Below are positions 1 through 9,019 of a DNA stretch of 64,000 nucleotides, one piece after another. The stretch covers positions 1,736,001 to 1,800,000 of the forward strand of contig OZ253540.1 in assembly GCA_965262485.1 (NCBI GenBank). Direction: 5' to 3'. The notes under the pieces were generated by a model, which made no database searches, was not told the origin of the DNA, and saw nothing but the letters and a program-made list of their open reading frames with translations. Both the position numbers and the translations under genes were made by a program. Each line of letters begins with the position of its first letter. Position 1 is the stretch's first letter. Source of the DNA: Bin87 sp965262485. Lineage in GTDB: Bacteria > Chloroflexota > Dehalococcoidia > Lucifugimonadales > UBA3495.

Positions 1-934
1 ATCTCTACCCCGGCACTTAATGGTGGGCTGAACCAGGCCGAGCCTGCCAGTAGCTACGAAAGCCGTCGGCTTCACCACCATGCCCTCGCCGCCGGCGCCG
101 GTCAATTCTTCCCACCAGCGGATGGCGACGTCCTCGGCCCAGGAGTTGAGGCTCACCGCCTTCGGTTTGGTTTCGCGGAACAGCTCGGCGTCGAATTGCC
201 GGAGACGTGCGGCCATTCCCAGGTGCCACCGGTGGTCTTGGTCAGTATGCACCTCTCCCTCGCTGGCCAGCAGGTGGAACGGCGCGAGCCGGATGTCGTT
301 CAGCGACGTTACCGGCCAGCATTAACCGGCGTAGGCGTCTCGACCCACGACAACGACAGCTCGCGACCCCATGTGCTTCTCCCCGCAGATGACGCTGGAC
401 ACGCCGCTGTTGCGGTAGTAATCGAACACCTCGGAAGGCTGATCCAACAGACCGGCGAGTTTCGACGTGTCACACGGGGATGTGGTGGGCGAGAGATACA
501 CCAACCAGCGCGGATCCAGGGCGAAGCGGCTCATCACCTCCAGGGCCGCCGTGGCCTGTTCCTCGCGCACGGACACGTTGCCCCGCAGCCGCGTCACCCG
601 GGCGGAGGCCCGTCCCGGGTACTCCTCCTTCATCCCCGCATGGGCCGCCGTCGAGGACGCAGTGGCTGACCGGGCCGTCCGGGAAATCGTTGGCCTACTG
701 CTGAAACTCATCGGACTCCGGCGCCAGTTGCTCCAGCGATTCCGCCAGCCCGTGGGACACTTGAACGTTGTGGCCCTTCAGCTTGCGGACCGGCTTGGAC
801 TCGTGGCTGCCGGCGACGCACATCGCCGCTCCGTCTTCCACCATGACCATCACCAGCTTCAACAGGTTGAGGACGCCGGGGCCGCGATGCGCCGGGCCGT
901 AGCGTGACTGCAAAGACAACGCCGCCCTTGACAC
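1..934 (-). pseudogene. decayed bacterial polynucleotide kinase-phosphatase/ligase (Pnkp)
   Basis: Reading the minus strand from 934 down, pieces of a bacterial Pnkp appear in different frames. First comes a phosphatase-domain scrap (VQVSHGLAESLEQL, about 695-830). Next is the start of the adenylyltransferase domain with the nucleotidyl-lysine motif EKHMGSRAV (lysine codon at 376-378). After a missing stretch come IRLAPFHLLASEGEVHTD, the motif EGMVVKP (about 69-89) and KCRGRD at the window edge. The N-terminal kinase P-loop domain, the phosphatase-to-ligase linker and the middle of the ligase are absent, and the frame changes at least twice. Intact Pnkp repairs broken RNA, often beside Hen1, but no Hen1 is seen here. 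The 3' end lies outside the window. Identification rests on motif recall and is strong for the ligase part. Confidence 0.75.
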
Positions 935-1038
935 TTGTTGTGAATATCGATGGCTATTCTACGAGATTCGTCGCCGGTAAAGCCGGTGTCCCGCGTCAAG
1001 CATTCTTGCCGGTTCCTGTTGCCTCACCCAGGAAGCCC

Positions 1039-1231
1039 ACGTTTCTTCAGCAGGCCAGGTGGAACGCTGTGCAAAAGGCAAAGCTCGAGGGCATATCTAT
1101 TCGAGGGATGGCAAGGGAGTTGGGTATCCACCAAAGACACGGTCAGGCGATACATTGATGCTGAGAGTCTGCCGCATCGGCGGACTCCGGCAACTCCACC
1201 AGCATCGACATCTGATACGATCCCGGACTAG
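1039..1231 (+). pseudogene. transposase N-terminal remnant (helix-turn-helix part)
   Basis: Two overlapping frames together read as the DNA-binding N-terminal part of a transposase: KLEGISIRGMARELG in one frame (about 1078-1122), continuing as STKDTVRRYIDAES in the next. The pattern (short helix, GISIRxMARELG, then DTVRRYI) is typical of the HTH of ISL3- or IS21-like transposases. There is no catalytic domain, no terminal repeat could be found, and the frame is broken. It sits immediately upstream of the lost 5' end of the Pnkp pseudogene, so it may mark the insertion that truncated that gene. Confidence 0.5.
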
Positions 1232-1440
1232 ACAGGTGACATTCTCGCCGAACGCTTAAGCGGGCATTTTCCCTGAACGTCGACAGCGCCCAGCCAGCGA
1301 TCGAGCCGCCCACGTGGCCCACTTTATCGCCGCCGTTGACACTATACTATGCTCAGACAGGAACAAAACAGCCATTCGTACGTGATAATCACATCCATCC
1401 CGGTTCTTGACTCGACTCACGAATTGGAGGGACGAAGATG

Positions 1441-1475
1441 TTGAAACCGTCATCTTTTTGAAACCATCATCTTTG
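1441..1475 (+). repeat. 17-bp tandem duplication at a start codon
   Basis: Directly after the ATG at 1438 (Shine-Dalgarno GGAGG at 1426-1430), a 17-base unit TTGAAACCGTCATCTTT is followed by TTGAAACCATCATCTTT, which has one mismatch. Seventeen is not a multiple of three, so the ATG now reads seven codons into a TGA at 1459, while the signal peptide continues in another frame. Removing one copy restores an ATG-led lipoprotein signal sequence. Confidence 0.8.
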
Positions 1476-2202
1476 TTGACCGTTGCGGTCTCTGCGCTAA
1501 CTTTTGTCATCATCGCTTGTAGCGGCGCCGGCGAAAATACGGTCTCCGAAGAACCTACCCAATCTGGAGCGCCGACTCAGGCAGAATCCTCAGCTCCAGC
1601 CACCCCGGTGACTACCATTGTCGCCACCGCCACCCCTCGACCTACCAACACGCCCAGCACAGCGCAGGGGACGACCGCCTTGGGAGGCCGGCTCCGAATT
1701 GCCACGATCCTGCCCATCCAGCAGCTGGTGGGAACCTGGCTGGGCACGGCCACCTCCGCCAATATGCAGGTGCGCCCCTTCACCGACCCCTTGGTGCACA
1801 CCGACCGTTTCGACGGTTCCCTAGTACCCGGCCTGGCCACCTCGTGGGAGGCCAACGACGACGGCGCCCAGTGGACCTTCCACCTGCGGAACGACGTGGA
1901 GTTCACCCGGGGATGGGGGCTATTTACGGCTCACGATGTGCCCCACAGCGTAATCCTCAATACTCGGGAAGATGCCATCGCCACCGATACCGGTCTGTTC
2001 CGCGAGCTATTCGGCGACACCCAGGAGGAGCAACTGAACAACGTCGTTGCTTTGGACGATCACACTGTCCGATTTAACCTGGTAACCCCCAATTTAATCA
2101 TGGACTTTATCGCTTCAGCCCAACAGGGCAGCCTGTTCATCTACTCCAAAGCCCAATTCGATACCGAAGGTATCGAAAGTTATGACATACAGCCTGGCGG
2201 CC

Positions 2203-2352
2203 TAGTATTACAACGACGGTTAATCTGACCGGGTGATTTTCGCGACCCATTTGGACCTGAACCGTACTGCCATGAGCTTACCGCGATTTCTCGCTCGTGG
2301 CCGAATACGAAGGATCAGGCACCATATTTGGCAATCCGTCGTTGTAATACTA
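2203..2352. mobile_element. 146-bp MITE with TA target-site duplication
   Basis: The 19-base string CCTAGTATTACAACGACGG at 2201-2219 is matched exactly by its reverse complement at 2336-2354. Taking TA (2203-2204 and 2351-2352) as the target duplication, the element is 2205-2350. Removing it plus one TA rejoins the host frame as QPGG-L-GPWQFEE, normal substrate-binding-protein sequence. That is strong evidence for precise insertion. Size, inverted ends and TA target fit a non-autonomous IS630/Tc1-type or IS5-type element. It contains no transposase, and no second copy was seen in the window. Confidence 0.8.
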
Positions 2353-3405
2353 GGTCCGTGGCAATTTGAAGAGCGCACGCTGGATGTCAACCTGCTTTAC
2401 TCCCGGGTGGCGGATCACTGGCGTCGTTCGCCGTTCTTTGAGGAGATGGAACTGATTTTGATACCGGAAGAGAACACGCGCCTGGCCCAACTCCGAACGG
2501 GGCAGGTACAGATTGGCGAAGTGAGTCGAGAGCTTCATGGTGACGCGAAGGGAGCAGGATTGCAGGTAATTCAAAGCCAGCTTCCGGCGATCCAGATGGG
2601 CTTCGTCATCGGCGGCGTCTACACCCCGATGCGGCCGGCCCTGCGCCGACGGGGAGGAGGGCTGCTTCTGGCAACCTGACGAGCCTCACTTGGACCCCCG
2701 GGTGCGCGAGGCCATTAATCGGGCCATCAACCGAGACGAAATCAACCAGCAACTGTTTGGCGGCATCGGGGAACGCCACCCCACTTGGGGATTCCATCCG
2801 AATCTGCCTGGCTGGAACCCCCGCTGGAACGAAGAATTCGACGAGAAATACGGCTTCGATCCGGAAAAGGCCCGCCAGTTGCTCAAAGAAGCTGGCCAGG
2901 AGGGGTACAAGCTCAAGCTCCTCCTCACTGAGCTGCCCGGCGCGCCGGAAATGATCCCCATGGGGGAGGCCGCCTATTCCTATCTGAGCAACGTGGGCAT
3001 TGACGTGGAGTCGGAGGCCATCGAATGGTCTTCCTACCGGGCCGAGTACTACCGGCCCGGCAATCTCCACGGCGTCATCGCCGCAAGCCGGGGCACGTAT
3101 CGACCGGCGGAAATTACCCTCCGCTTCTACAATCGCAGCGGCCCTACCGGGTTCTTCCGCACTTCCGTAGATCCCATGACCGACGTTCTTTACAACACGG
3201 CCACCCAAGCGGTGCCCCCGTAGTCAAGGCCGACGCATTGAGGCAGATTGGCGACCTCAACTTCGACCTGTACTCAATGGTTCCCATCGTGTGGTTGCCG
3301 GCCGAAATCGTGATAGACCCGAAGGAAATCGGAGAGTATGTGTGGCCCGGCAGCATCAACGCCAGCTTCACCCACACCGAGTACATCACACCCGCGCAGC
3401 AATAG

Positions 3406-4330
3406 GACTCCACACCGGGGCGGATGACCAACCCGCCCCTTTTGGACGGGACCCTGGCCTTTCTGGGACCTGCAGCGGTGCCAGTATCCCCGCTACATCG
3501 CCAACGTACCCATCGCAGAACGCTTGCAACCCGCCCTGGCCGCTTGCGGGCCCGCACCACCGAGGTGGCCGGCGCTTGCGCCTCATCCTCTGCGAGCGGC
3601 GCGATGCCGACTGCAACCGTCTTTGCACCGCCCGCCGCTCCGACCTGGCGTCCTGCGACGGCGCCGCCGGCTTCAACGACCGGGAACTATTCGAGCTGGC
3701 GCTGGGACCGGGCACCGTTCGCCCCTTACCGGTCCAGCTACCTGGCTGGCCGACAACCCCGAGCTTTTGGCGCTCAGCCACGCCATGCTGGTGCAGCAGT
3801 CGCCTGACGCTCAGCTCCTGGAACAGTGCGGCCTGCCCACGCCGGAGTCCGGCAAGTCCTCCTCCAAGCGTAGGCTCTGGGACTGGGCCCATCTTCCCGT
3901 CAGGCCGATCACCCGCACGGTGGTCAGGTTTCAGCCCCGGCGGTCAATCTCACCGACGGCCGTGATGCCGGAGGCAACTGCCCTCGAATGCCAAGAAGAT
4001 CACCGAAAACAAAGCCAGACGCCAACTGTACATCGGCGCATGGCTGGTGTTCGGCGTCGGCTCGCCCATCCTGTGGCGCGAAATCCGAATGCCGTTGGCG
4101 GCCCGGTCGGCAACTCTGCCTGTTCTCAGGGGCGGCTCTGATTGCGGGAAACGAATCAGGCCTCGGCAGCGTCACCCACCGGGCCGACCATATCACCCTG
4201 CCATCTATGGTTCAGCGTGATCAGCGAAACCACTTCCCACCTCCTGTGCTGACGGGCCCAATGCCCCTCGGTTCGCAACGGGTGGGGTGTCCCGGCCACC
4301 CCGGCGTTTACAATACATACTATCCCATTA
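3406..4330 (+). pseudogene. decayed coding DNA, origin unrecognised
   Basis: No intact gene fits this stretch. Protein-like segments appear on the plus strand in alternating frames: a cysteine-containing piece around 3580-3720 (ERRDADCNRLCTARRSDLA, then FNDRELFELALGPG), another around 3740-3850 (ADNPELLALSHAMLVQQSPD), and a possible membrane segment around 3990-4090 (YIGAWLVFGVGSPILW). The pattern suggests one or two genes degraded by frameshifts. I do not recognise the family. The long ORFs on both strands here are Arg/Pro-rich and look like composition artefacts. Confidence 0.35.
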
Positions 4331-4789
4331 TGCAATAACTGTCAACCGCAGTGTCGCCCTCCAGTTGCTTTCCAAAGTCGTTGGCATTGGGGGCATTATT
4401 TACCGGGATGAACAGGATAAAGGGGATGGACGGGATTCTTCTGATTGAGGGCGTCTGGATTCCCTCACGCGTACCCAGAACCACCGTTGCTACGGCGACG
4501 AGATTGCCAACCCCCGCATCGAGTGCGGGGTCGCGATGACAGGGGGGCATCCTTCGACAGGCTCAGGATGAGCGGGGGAGGGAAGCGTTTTTACCTGGAT
4601 GGACAGGATGAACCGGATGGACAGGATTTTTGGGTGGGAGGTTTGGGCTTGGGATCGTGCTTGGATGGTCTGCGGGGGCGTTTGGGCTGTGGCCTTCGTG
4701 TGGACACGAGGGAAGGCGGTGGCTATCATGCGGAAAAGATTGCTGGCCCGGTTATGATTGGCCCAATGGCCTGATAAGTAAGGAAATGA
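4331..4789. repeat. intergenic cluster of dispersed repeat fragments
   Basis: There is no gene here. From left to right it holds: a copy of the GATGAACAGGATNNNNNGGATGGACAGGAT-like repeat (about 4405-4440); a fragment of the palindromic repeat that ends in TCACGCGTACCC and contains GCTACGGCGACGAGATTGCC (about 4464-4541); a CCTTCGACAGGCTCAGGATG core (4551-4570); and a second GGACAGGAT-type copy (about 4596-4632). All recur elsewhere in the window. The end supplies the ribosome-binding site of the next gene (AAGGAA at 4780-4785). Confidence 0.7.
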
Positions 4790-5941
4790 ATGATGGTGAC
4801 TGCTGATTGGGGCGATATCTACAAGGAACTGGGCGCGACTCCGGTGATAAATGCTACCGGGAGCGTGACCATGTTGGGGGGGTCAACTCCCATACCTGAA
4901 GTCAAAGAGGCCATGGCGCGGGCCGACGGAGCCTACATCCCGCTCATGGAATTGCAGGAGAGGGCCGGAGCGGCCATTGCCGGTATGGTTGACGTACCCG
5001 CAGCCTACATCACCTCCGGCGCCGGCTCCGCCCTGATGCTGGCTACCGCAGCGGCCATGGCTGGCGATGATGACGACATGATCCAGCAACTGCCCGACAC
5101 CAGCGGTATGAGGAACGAAATCCTTATCCAGACCAGGCAGCGTTACTGGTACGACCGTTGCCTGGAACTGGCCGGCGCCAGGCTGGTGATGTTTGGCTCA
5201 GAAGAAGGGACCACCGAAGAGGACCTGGAGAAGGCAATCGGTCCCAACACCGCCGCAGTCCACTACTACGCGGTAGAGCAGGCTCCGGATCCGGACGCGC
5301 TTTCCCTGGAGAAGACCATTGCCATCGCCCACGCTCATGGAGTTTTGGTGACGGTGGATGCCGCCGGGCAGATCTACCCGCTGGAAAACTTTGGCAAGTA
5401 CGTCAGAATGGGCGCAGATTTTCAGTGCATTGCCGCCAAGTATCTCGGCGCGACTCAATCGGTGGGTCTGGCCCTGGGTTCCCAGGAAATGATCCGCAAG
5501 ATAGGTTTGCATTCGTTCGCCAGTTATGAAGGCCGCCGCGTGCGGGGAGTGGGCCGGCCACAAAAGGTTGACCGTCAGGAGATGATCGGCGCGGTGGCCG
5601 CGGTCCGGCACTGGATGACCACGAACCACGAAGACCGGCTGGCTGACGCGGAGCGACGGAGCCGGAATATATTGCAAGCAGTGGCGGGTATTCCAGGGCT
5701 GAGGGGTGAGTTGATCGACAACGTGATCGGCCATCAAGCCTACGGCCTGAACCTATGGATCGACCCGGCCGTTGCCGGCATGACCATTTACGATTTGCGG
5801 GACCGCCTGAAGGATGGAGCGCCACCCATCTGGACGCGGGTTCGGGACGACGAGGACTTCATCACGATCCACGTGTTTGGTCTCAACCCGGGAGAGGATG
5901 GTATCGTCGGGGAACGGATTGCGGCGTTGTTCGGGAAGTAA
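4790..5941 (+). CDS. PLP-dependent SelA-family enzyme (aminotransferase class V fold)
   Basis: 383 residues, cytoplasmic, fold type I PLP enzyme. The N-terminus ELGATPVINATGSVTMLGGS is characteristic of the L-seryl-tRNA(Sec) selenium transferase/D-glucosaminate-6-phosphate ammonia-lyase group. VDAAGQI (Asp190) should hold the pyridine nitrogen, and Lys217 in AAKYLGATQS is the expected Schiff-base lysine. At this length it lacks the long N-terminal tRNA-binding part of true SelA, and no selB or tRNA-Sec is nearby. A small-molecule lyase or racemase role is therefore more likely than selenocysteine synthesis. ATGs at 4790 and 4793 are both possible behind AAGGAA. The family is secure, the substrate unknown. 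Confidence 0.85.
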   Translation: MMVTADWGDIYKELGATPVINATGSVTMLGGSTPIPEVKEAMARADGAYIPLMELQERAGAAIAGMVDVPAAYITSGAGSALMLATAAAMAGDDDDMIQQLPDTSGMRNEILIQTRQRYWYDRCLELAGARLVMFGSEEGTTEEDLEKAIGPNTAAVHYYAVEQAPDPDALSLEKTIAIAHAHGVLVTVDAAGQIYPLENFGKYVRMGADFQCIAAKYLGATQSVGLALGSQEMIRKIGLHSFASYEGRRVRGVGRPQKVDRQEMIGAVAAVRHWMTTNHEDRLADAERRSRNILQAVAGIPGLRGELIDNVIGHQAYGLNLWIDPAVAGMTIYDLRDRLKDGAPPIWTRVRDDEDFITIHVFGLNPGEDGIVGERIAALFGK

Positions 5942-5967
5942 CGACATTGTCTGCCGCCACGTAGCCC

Positions 5968-6024
5968 CCGTGTCATTGCGCCACCTCATCGAGATTGCCA
6001 CGTCGCTGCGCTCCTCGCAATGAC
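5968..6024. repeat. dispersed palindromic repeat fragment (family A)
   Basis: CATCGAGATTGCCACGTCGC continuing into TGCGCTCCTCGCAATGACAG is one arm of the repeat seen complete at 12507-12654 and again at 17074-17117, 30395-30422 and 12590-12628. It lies between two convergently transcribed genes. Confidence 0.8.
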
Positions 6025-6069
6025 AGCATTCGCGCGGTTTGGAGCATGCTTGGGATATACCCGCGTGGA

Positions 6070-6513
6070 CTACCAGCGTTGGCCGGGTACGCGCTCTTGC
6101 AAAACCTCTCCGTAAAGACTGAGCACCTGGTCGATCCTCAGCACTACGATGGCCCCCTGGCCGTCCTGCAGATAGCGATCCGTTACCAACCCGGACTGAA
6201 CGAGGTGGTCGATCATCTCCTCGAACACCTCGCCTTCACGATAGACGGAGGCGGTGCATCGGAATTTCCATCCGGCATCCCTTTCGGTGTTGCGGAAAAG
6301 GACGATAACCCTGGGGTTTTCCTCGATGTGGTCGAGGGGGACCCGACCGGTGCGGTCGCGATACATGAGGGAGTCGTCGCCGACTGTCAGCACCGTGCCG
6401 ATGTATCCGCAGTTGGGAACGCCGTCGCCGGAGGCCGTGCCGACGATGCACGGGTAACCGTCGTCGCGGGCGTGGTTGATCAACCGCGTCATCTCTTGTG
6501 TTAGCTGTATCAT
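6070..6513 (-). CDS. pyridoxamine 5'-phosphate oxidase-family flavoprotein
   Basis: 147 residues with the FMN-binding split-barrel pattern. Near the N-terminus is CIVGTASGDGVPNCGYIGTV, then a dimer/flavin segment YRDRTGRVPLDHIEENPRVI and a closing strand AIVVLRIDQVLSLYG. Members bind FMN, F420 or heme and reduce or oxidise small molecules; the true substrate cannot be told here. It is read from the same strand as the SDR gene 63 bp upstream and may be co-transcribed with it. The length is normal for the general-stress/PPOX group and too short for biosynthetic PdxH. Confidence 0.8.
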   Translation of the reverse strand: MIQLTQEMTRLINHARDDGYPCIVGTASGDGVPNCGYIGTVLTVGDDSLMYRDRTGRVPLDHIEENPRVIVLFRNTERDAGWKFRCTASVYREGEVFEEMIDHLVQSGLVTDRYLQDGQGAIVVLRIDQVLSLYGEVLQERVPGQRW

Positions 6514-6576
6514 CCGGCGTCTCCTCGGGCACAGCCACTGTTCAGCGGCCAGGTCGTGGCGGTAGGGGGTGTCTTA

Positions 6577-7356
6577 TTATCGGCGCGGCGAAGGTCCCAG
6601 GTGCGAGCCGGCATCGACCATGATGGTTTCGCCGGTAACGTGCTCCGCACCCTCCAGCAGCCAGACCACCGGATCGGCGACCGCTTCGGTGGTGCCGGCG
6701 GTTTTCAACGGAGCCGATTCCGCGTAGCGTTTGATGAAGGCTTCGTAACCCTCTTCGCCCAGGCCTTCCCGCCACCAACGAGTCTGCATTACGCCGGGAC
6801 ACACCGCGTTCACACGGATTTCCGGCGCCAGCGCTCGGGCGAGCGAGTAGGTCATCACGTTCAACGCCGCCTTGGACGCCGCATAGGCGATGGAACTGCC
6901 GGTGCCGGTAAATGCTGAACCGGACGAAATGTTGACGATGGCGCCCCGGCCCTGCTGTTGCATGGCCGGCGTTACCGCCCGGACCATCTGGTAGGCGCCG
7001 ATGACATTCACCGCGAAAATGCGTTCAAAGTCCGCGGCAGAGAGGCCCTCCAGATCGGCATGGGGGACAATCACGGATTGGGCGGCGTTGTTCACCAGGC
7101 CGTCGATTCTTCCCCACCGTTCCAGCGCCGCCGCCGCCATGCGGCGACAATCGTCGTCCACCGACACGTCGGCTTGGCACAGGATGGCTTCCGCGCCCAG
7201 GTCTTCGCAAACCTGCAGCGTGGCCCTGGCCTCGGTTTCACTGCGGGTGTAGTTGATGACGACCCGGCCGCCCTTTTCCGCCAGGCGTTGGGCAACTGTA
7301 GCGCCCAGGCCGGTGGCCGAGCCGGTAATTATGAACACCGCGCCGACAACTTCCAT
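6577..7356 (-). CDS. short-chain dehydrogenase/reductase (SDR)
   Basis: 259 residues, a classical SDR. The cofactor motif TGSATGLG sits at 11-18, NNAA at 89-92, catalytic Ser in NISSGS (about 144-146), then Tyr158 and Lys162 (YAASK). The spacing is normal and there is no signal peptide. The C-terminus VTGETIMVDAGSHLG is typical of FabG-like enzymes that oxidise or reduce alcohols and ketones with NAD(P). INYTRSE after strand 2 lacks the acidic residue of NAD-preferring forms, which hints at NADPH. It is the first gene of a likely two-gene unit with the flavoprotein downstream. The substrate is unknown. Confidence 0.88.
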   Translation of the reverse strand: MEVVGAVFIITGSATGLGATVAQRLAEKGGRVVINYTRSETEARATLQVCEDLGAEAILCQADVSVDDDCRRMAAAALERWGRIDGLVNNAAQSVIVPHADLEGLSAADFERIFAVNVIGAYQMVRAVTPAMQQQGRGAIVNISSGSAFTGTGSSIAYAASKAALNVMTYSLARALAPEIRVNAVCPGVMQTRWWREGLGEEGYEAFIKRYAESAPLKTAGTTEAVADPVVWLLEGAEHVTGETIMVDAGSHLGPSPRR

Positions 7357-7470
7357 TGCTGTCCACCTGTCTCCGTAGGTTGATTTAGCCTAGATTATAA
7401 CGGATGAATCCGGCGCCTCCCACCACGTGGGCGAAGGATATAAACAAGGCATCAATAACAAGTGTTTTTC

Positions 7471-7499
7471 TTGACAGTAGTGCGCGTATTTCGTAGCAT
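7471..7499 (+). promoter_or_regulatory. sigma-70-type promoter for the DUF1800 operon
   Basis: TTGACA at 7471-7476, a 17-base spacer, then TAGCAT at 7494-7499, 72 bases before the chosen start codon. The -35 matches consensus completely and the -10 matches four of six. Confidence 0.5.
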
Positions 7500-7570
7500 G
7501 GCTACAACATAAACATGGTAATCTGGCAAGAAATTTGCCCAATGGAGCAATCCCGACAGGAGGGAAACCA

Positions 7571-8974
7571 ATGGCCAGTCGAGAAGAAATTGCGCTGATG
7601 GGTCACCTGATGCGTCGAGCCGGGTTTGGAACTGCGCGTGGGGAGTTGCAGGAGCGGGTCGACAAGGGGTATGAGGCCACGGTCGAAGAGTTATTGCATC
7701 CCGAGCGGTTTGACCCAATTGACGAAGACCTGTTGTACCGGTTCCTTCCCGGATACGAGGGGGCGTTGGGTCCTCCGTTGAACCAGGCGGATTGGGTTTA
7801 CCGGATGGTAAACACCGAACGGCCGCTGGAAGAAAAGATGGCGCTGTTCTGGCACCAGCTATTCGCAACCGGCAATTCCAAAGTTGACAATCCCCCGGAG
7901 TTGACCCAGCAGATCGTGATGTTCCGCGAGTTTGGGCTGGGAAAATTCAGAGACCTGCTGGTGGAACTGGCCCGCAATCCAGCCATGATATTTTGGCTGG
8001 ACAATAACGGAAACCATCGCGGCGCGATCAACGAAAACTGGGGCCGGGAGCTGCTGGAGCTGTTTTCGATGGGCGTGGGGAACTATTCGGAAGACGACAT
8101 AAAAGAAGCGTCGCGGGCGTTTACCGGCTGGACGATCGGGCCCAAAATCCCGCGCAACCCGCTGGGCAGGTTCTACTGGAGTTTCGAATATCGTCCGGAA
8201 GATCATGACGATGGTGAAAAGACGTTCCTGGGACATACTGGGAATCTGGATGGACAGGACGTCATTGATATCGTGGTCAATCAGCCCGCCACGGCCAGAT
8301 TCCTGGCACGGCATTTGTACAACTTCTTCGTGGCGGATGAGCCGCAGGTTCCCAGCTGGAATATCACACCGCCCAACGATCCCGATGCGATTGACCAGTT
8401 GATAGCAGCCTACGACGAGTCTGACGGCGATATCCGTGCGATGATGAGGGCGCTGTTCAACTCGAAGTTTTTCAAAGACGCCAGGTTCTCGCGGGTAAAG
8501 AGCCCTACTGAACTGGTTATCGGGACGGCGCGGCTGGCGGGCAACTTTGAGGGTCCCAGACCCGGATTCAATTCGCTGGCTTTCGAATGCGCGTACCAGG
8601 GGCAGGAGTTGTTGAATCCCCCCAGCGTGGAAAGTTGGCATACCGGCACCGAATGGATCGACGGCGGCGCCCTGGTGCGACGGGTCAATTTCGCTGCAAA
8701 TCTGTTGGGTGATGTAACCCTCCCCGGTGTTCAGTCGATCATAGGTGACCTGCGGAACATGGGACCGTTGGATCCCGGTGGCTTCGTTAACGGGTGCCTG
8801 GACCTGGTGGGGCCCATGGAAGTGAGTGAGGCTACTCGGGCTGAACTGCTGGATATGGCCCGCGAAGGCGGAGACCTGCACTGGGACACCGAAGCCAACG
8901 TTCGTGAATCGGAAAAACGAGCCGGAGTGATGTTGGCTCTGATTGCGGCATCCCGAGATTATCAATTCGCCTGA
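7571..8974 (+). CDS. DUF1800 family protein
   Basis: 467 residues from the ATG at 7571, chosen because AGGAGG lies at 7558-7563; an upstream TTG at 7535 is in frame but has no ribosome-binding site. Family signatures are MGHLMRRAGFGTARGEL at the N-terminus, EKMALFWHQLFATGNSKV, GRELLELFSMGVGNYSEDDI and EASRAFTGW. DUF1800 proteins are almost always encoded next to a DUF1501 protein, as here, and their biochemical role is not established. Most relatives carry a signal peptide, but none is visible here. It is first gene of a three-gene operon, with 45 bases to the next start. Confidence 0.9.
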   Translation: MASREEIALMGHLMRRAGFGTARGELQERVDKGYEATVEELLHPERFDPIDEDLLYRFLPGYEGALGPPLNQADWVYRMVNTERPLEEKMALFWHQLFATGNSKVDNPPELTQQIVMFREFGLGKFRDLLVELARNPAMIFWLDNNGNHRGAINENWGRELLELFSMGVGNYSEDDIKEASRAFTGWTIGPKIPRNPLGRFYWSFEYRPEDHDDGEKTFLGHTGNLDGQDVIDIVVNQPATARFLARHLYNFFVADEPQVPSWNITPPNDPDAIDQLIAAYDESDGDIRAMMRALFNSKFFKDARFSRVKSPTELVIGTARLAGNFEGPRPGFNSLAFECAYQGQELLNPPSVESWHTGTEWIDGGALVRRVNFAANLLGDVTLPGVQSIIGDLRNMGPLDPGGFVNGCLDLVGPMEVSEATRAELLDMAREGGDLHWDTEANVRESEKRAGVMLALIAASRDYQFA

Positions 8975-9019
8975 TCGCACCGATTGAGTGGGATGCCGGC
9001 AAAGTACGGGAGGAATAAC

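Larger units (their letters stand above)
1438..3405 (+). pseudogene. ABC transporter substrate-binding lipoprotein (family 5, peptide/nickel type), broken
   Basis: The reconstructed protein starts with a lipoprotein signal (VIIAC lipobox) and a Ser/Thr/Pro linker. It continues with typical SBP family 5 sequence (RPFTDPLVHTDRFDGSLVPG, WTFHLRNDVEF, LDPRVREAINRAINRDEI) and ends ITPAQQ at 3405. It is interrupted by a 17-bp duplication at the start codon, a 146-bp insertion at about 2205-2350, a frameshift at about 2620-2690 and another at about 3215. The family binds oligopeptides, nickel or sugars outside the cell for an ABC importer. No permease or ATPase genes are next to it, so it was an orphan or the rest is lost. 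The family is clear; the ligand is unknown. Confidence 0.85.

Noticed and set aside
3291..4141. Long plus-strand ORFs in the decayed region as genes
   Set aside because: Arg/Pro-rich products without motifs; neighbouring frames carry the more protein-like segments.
4464..4541. CRISPR-like spacing of repeats
   Set aside because: The repeats are dispersed single palindromes with no regular repeat-spacer pattern and no cas genes.
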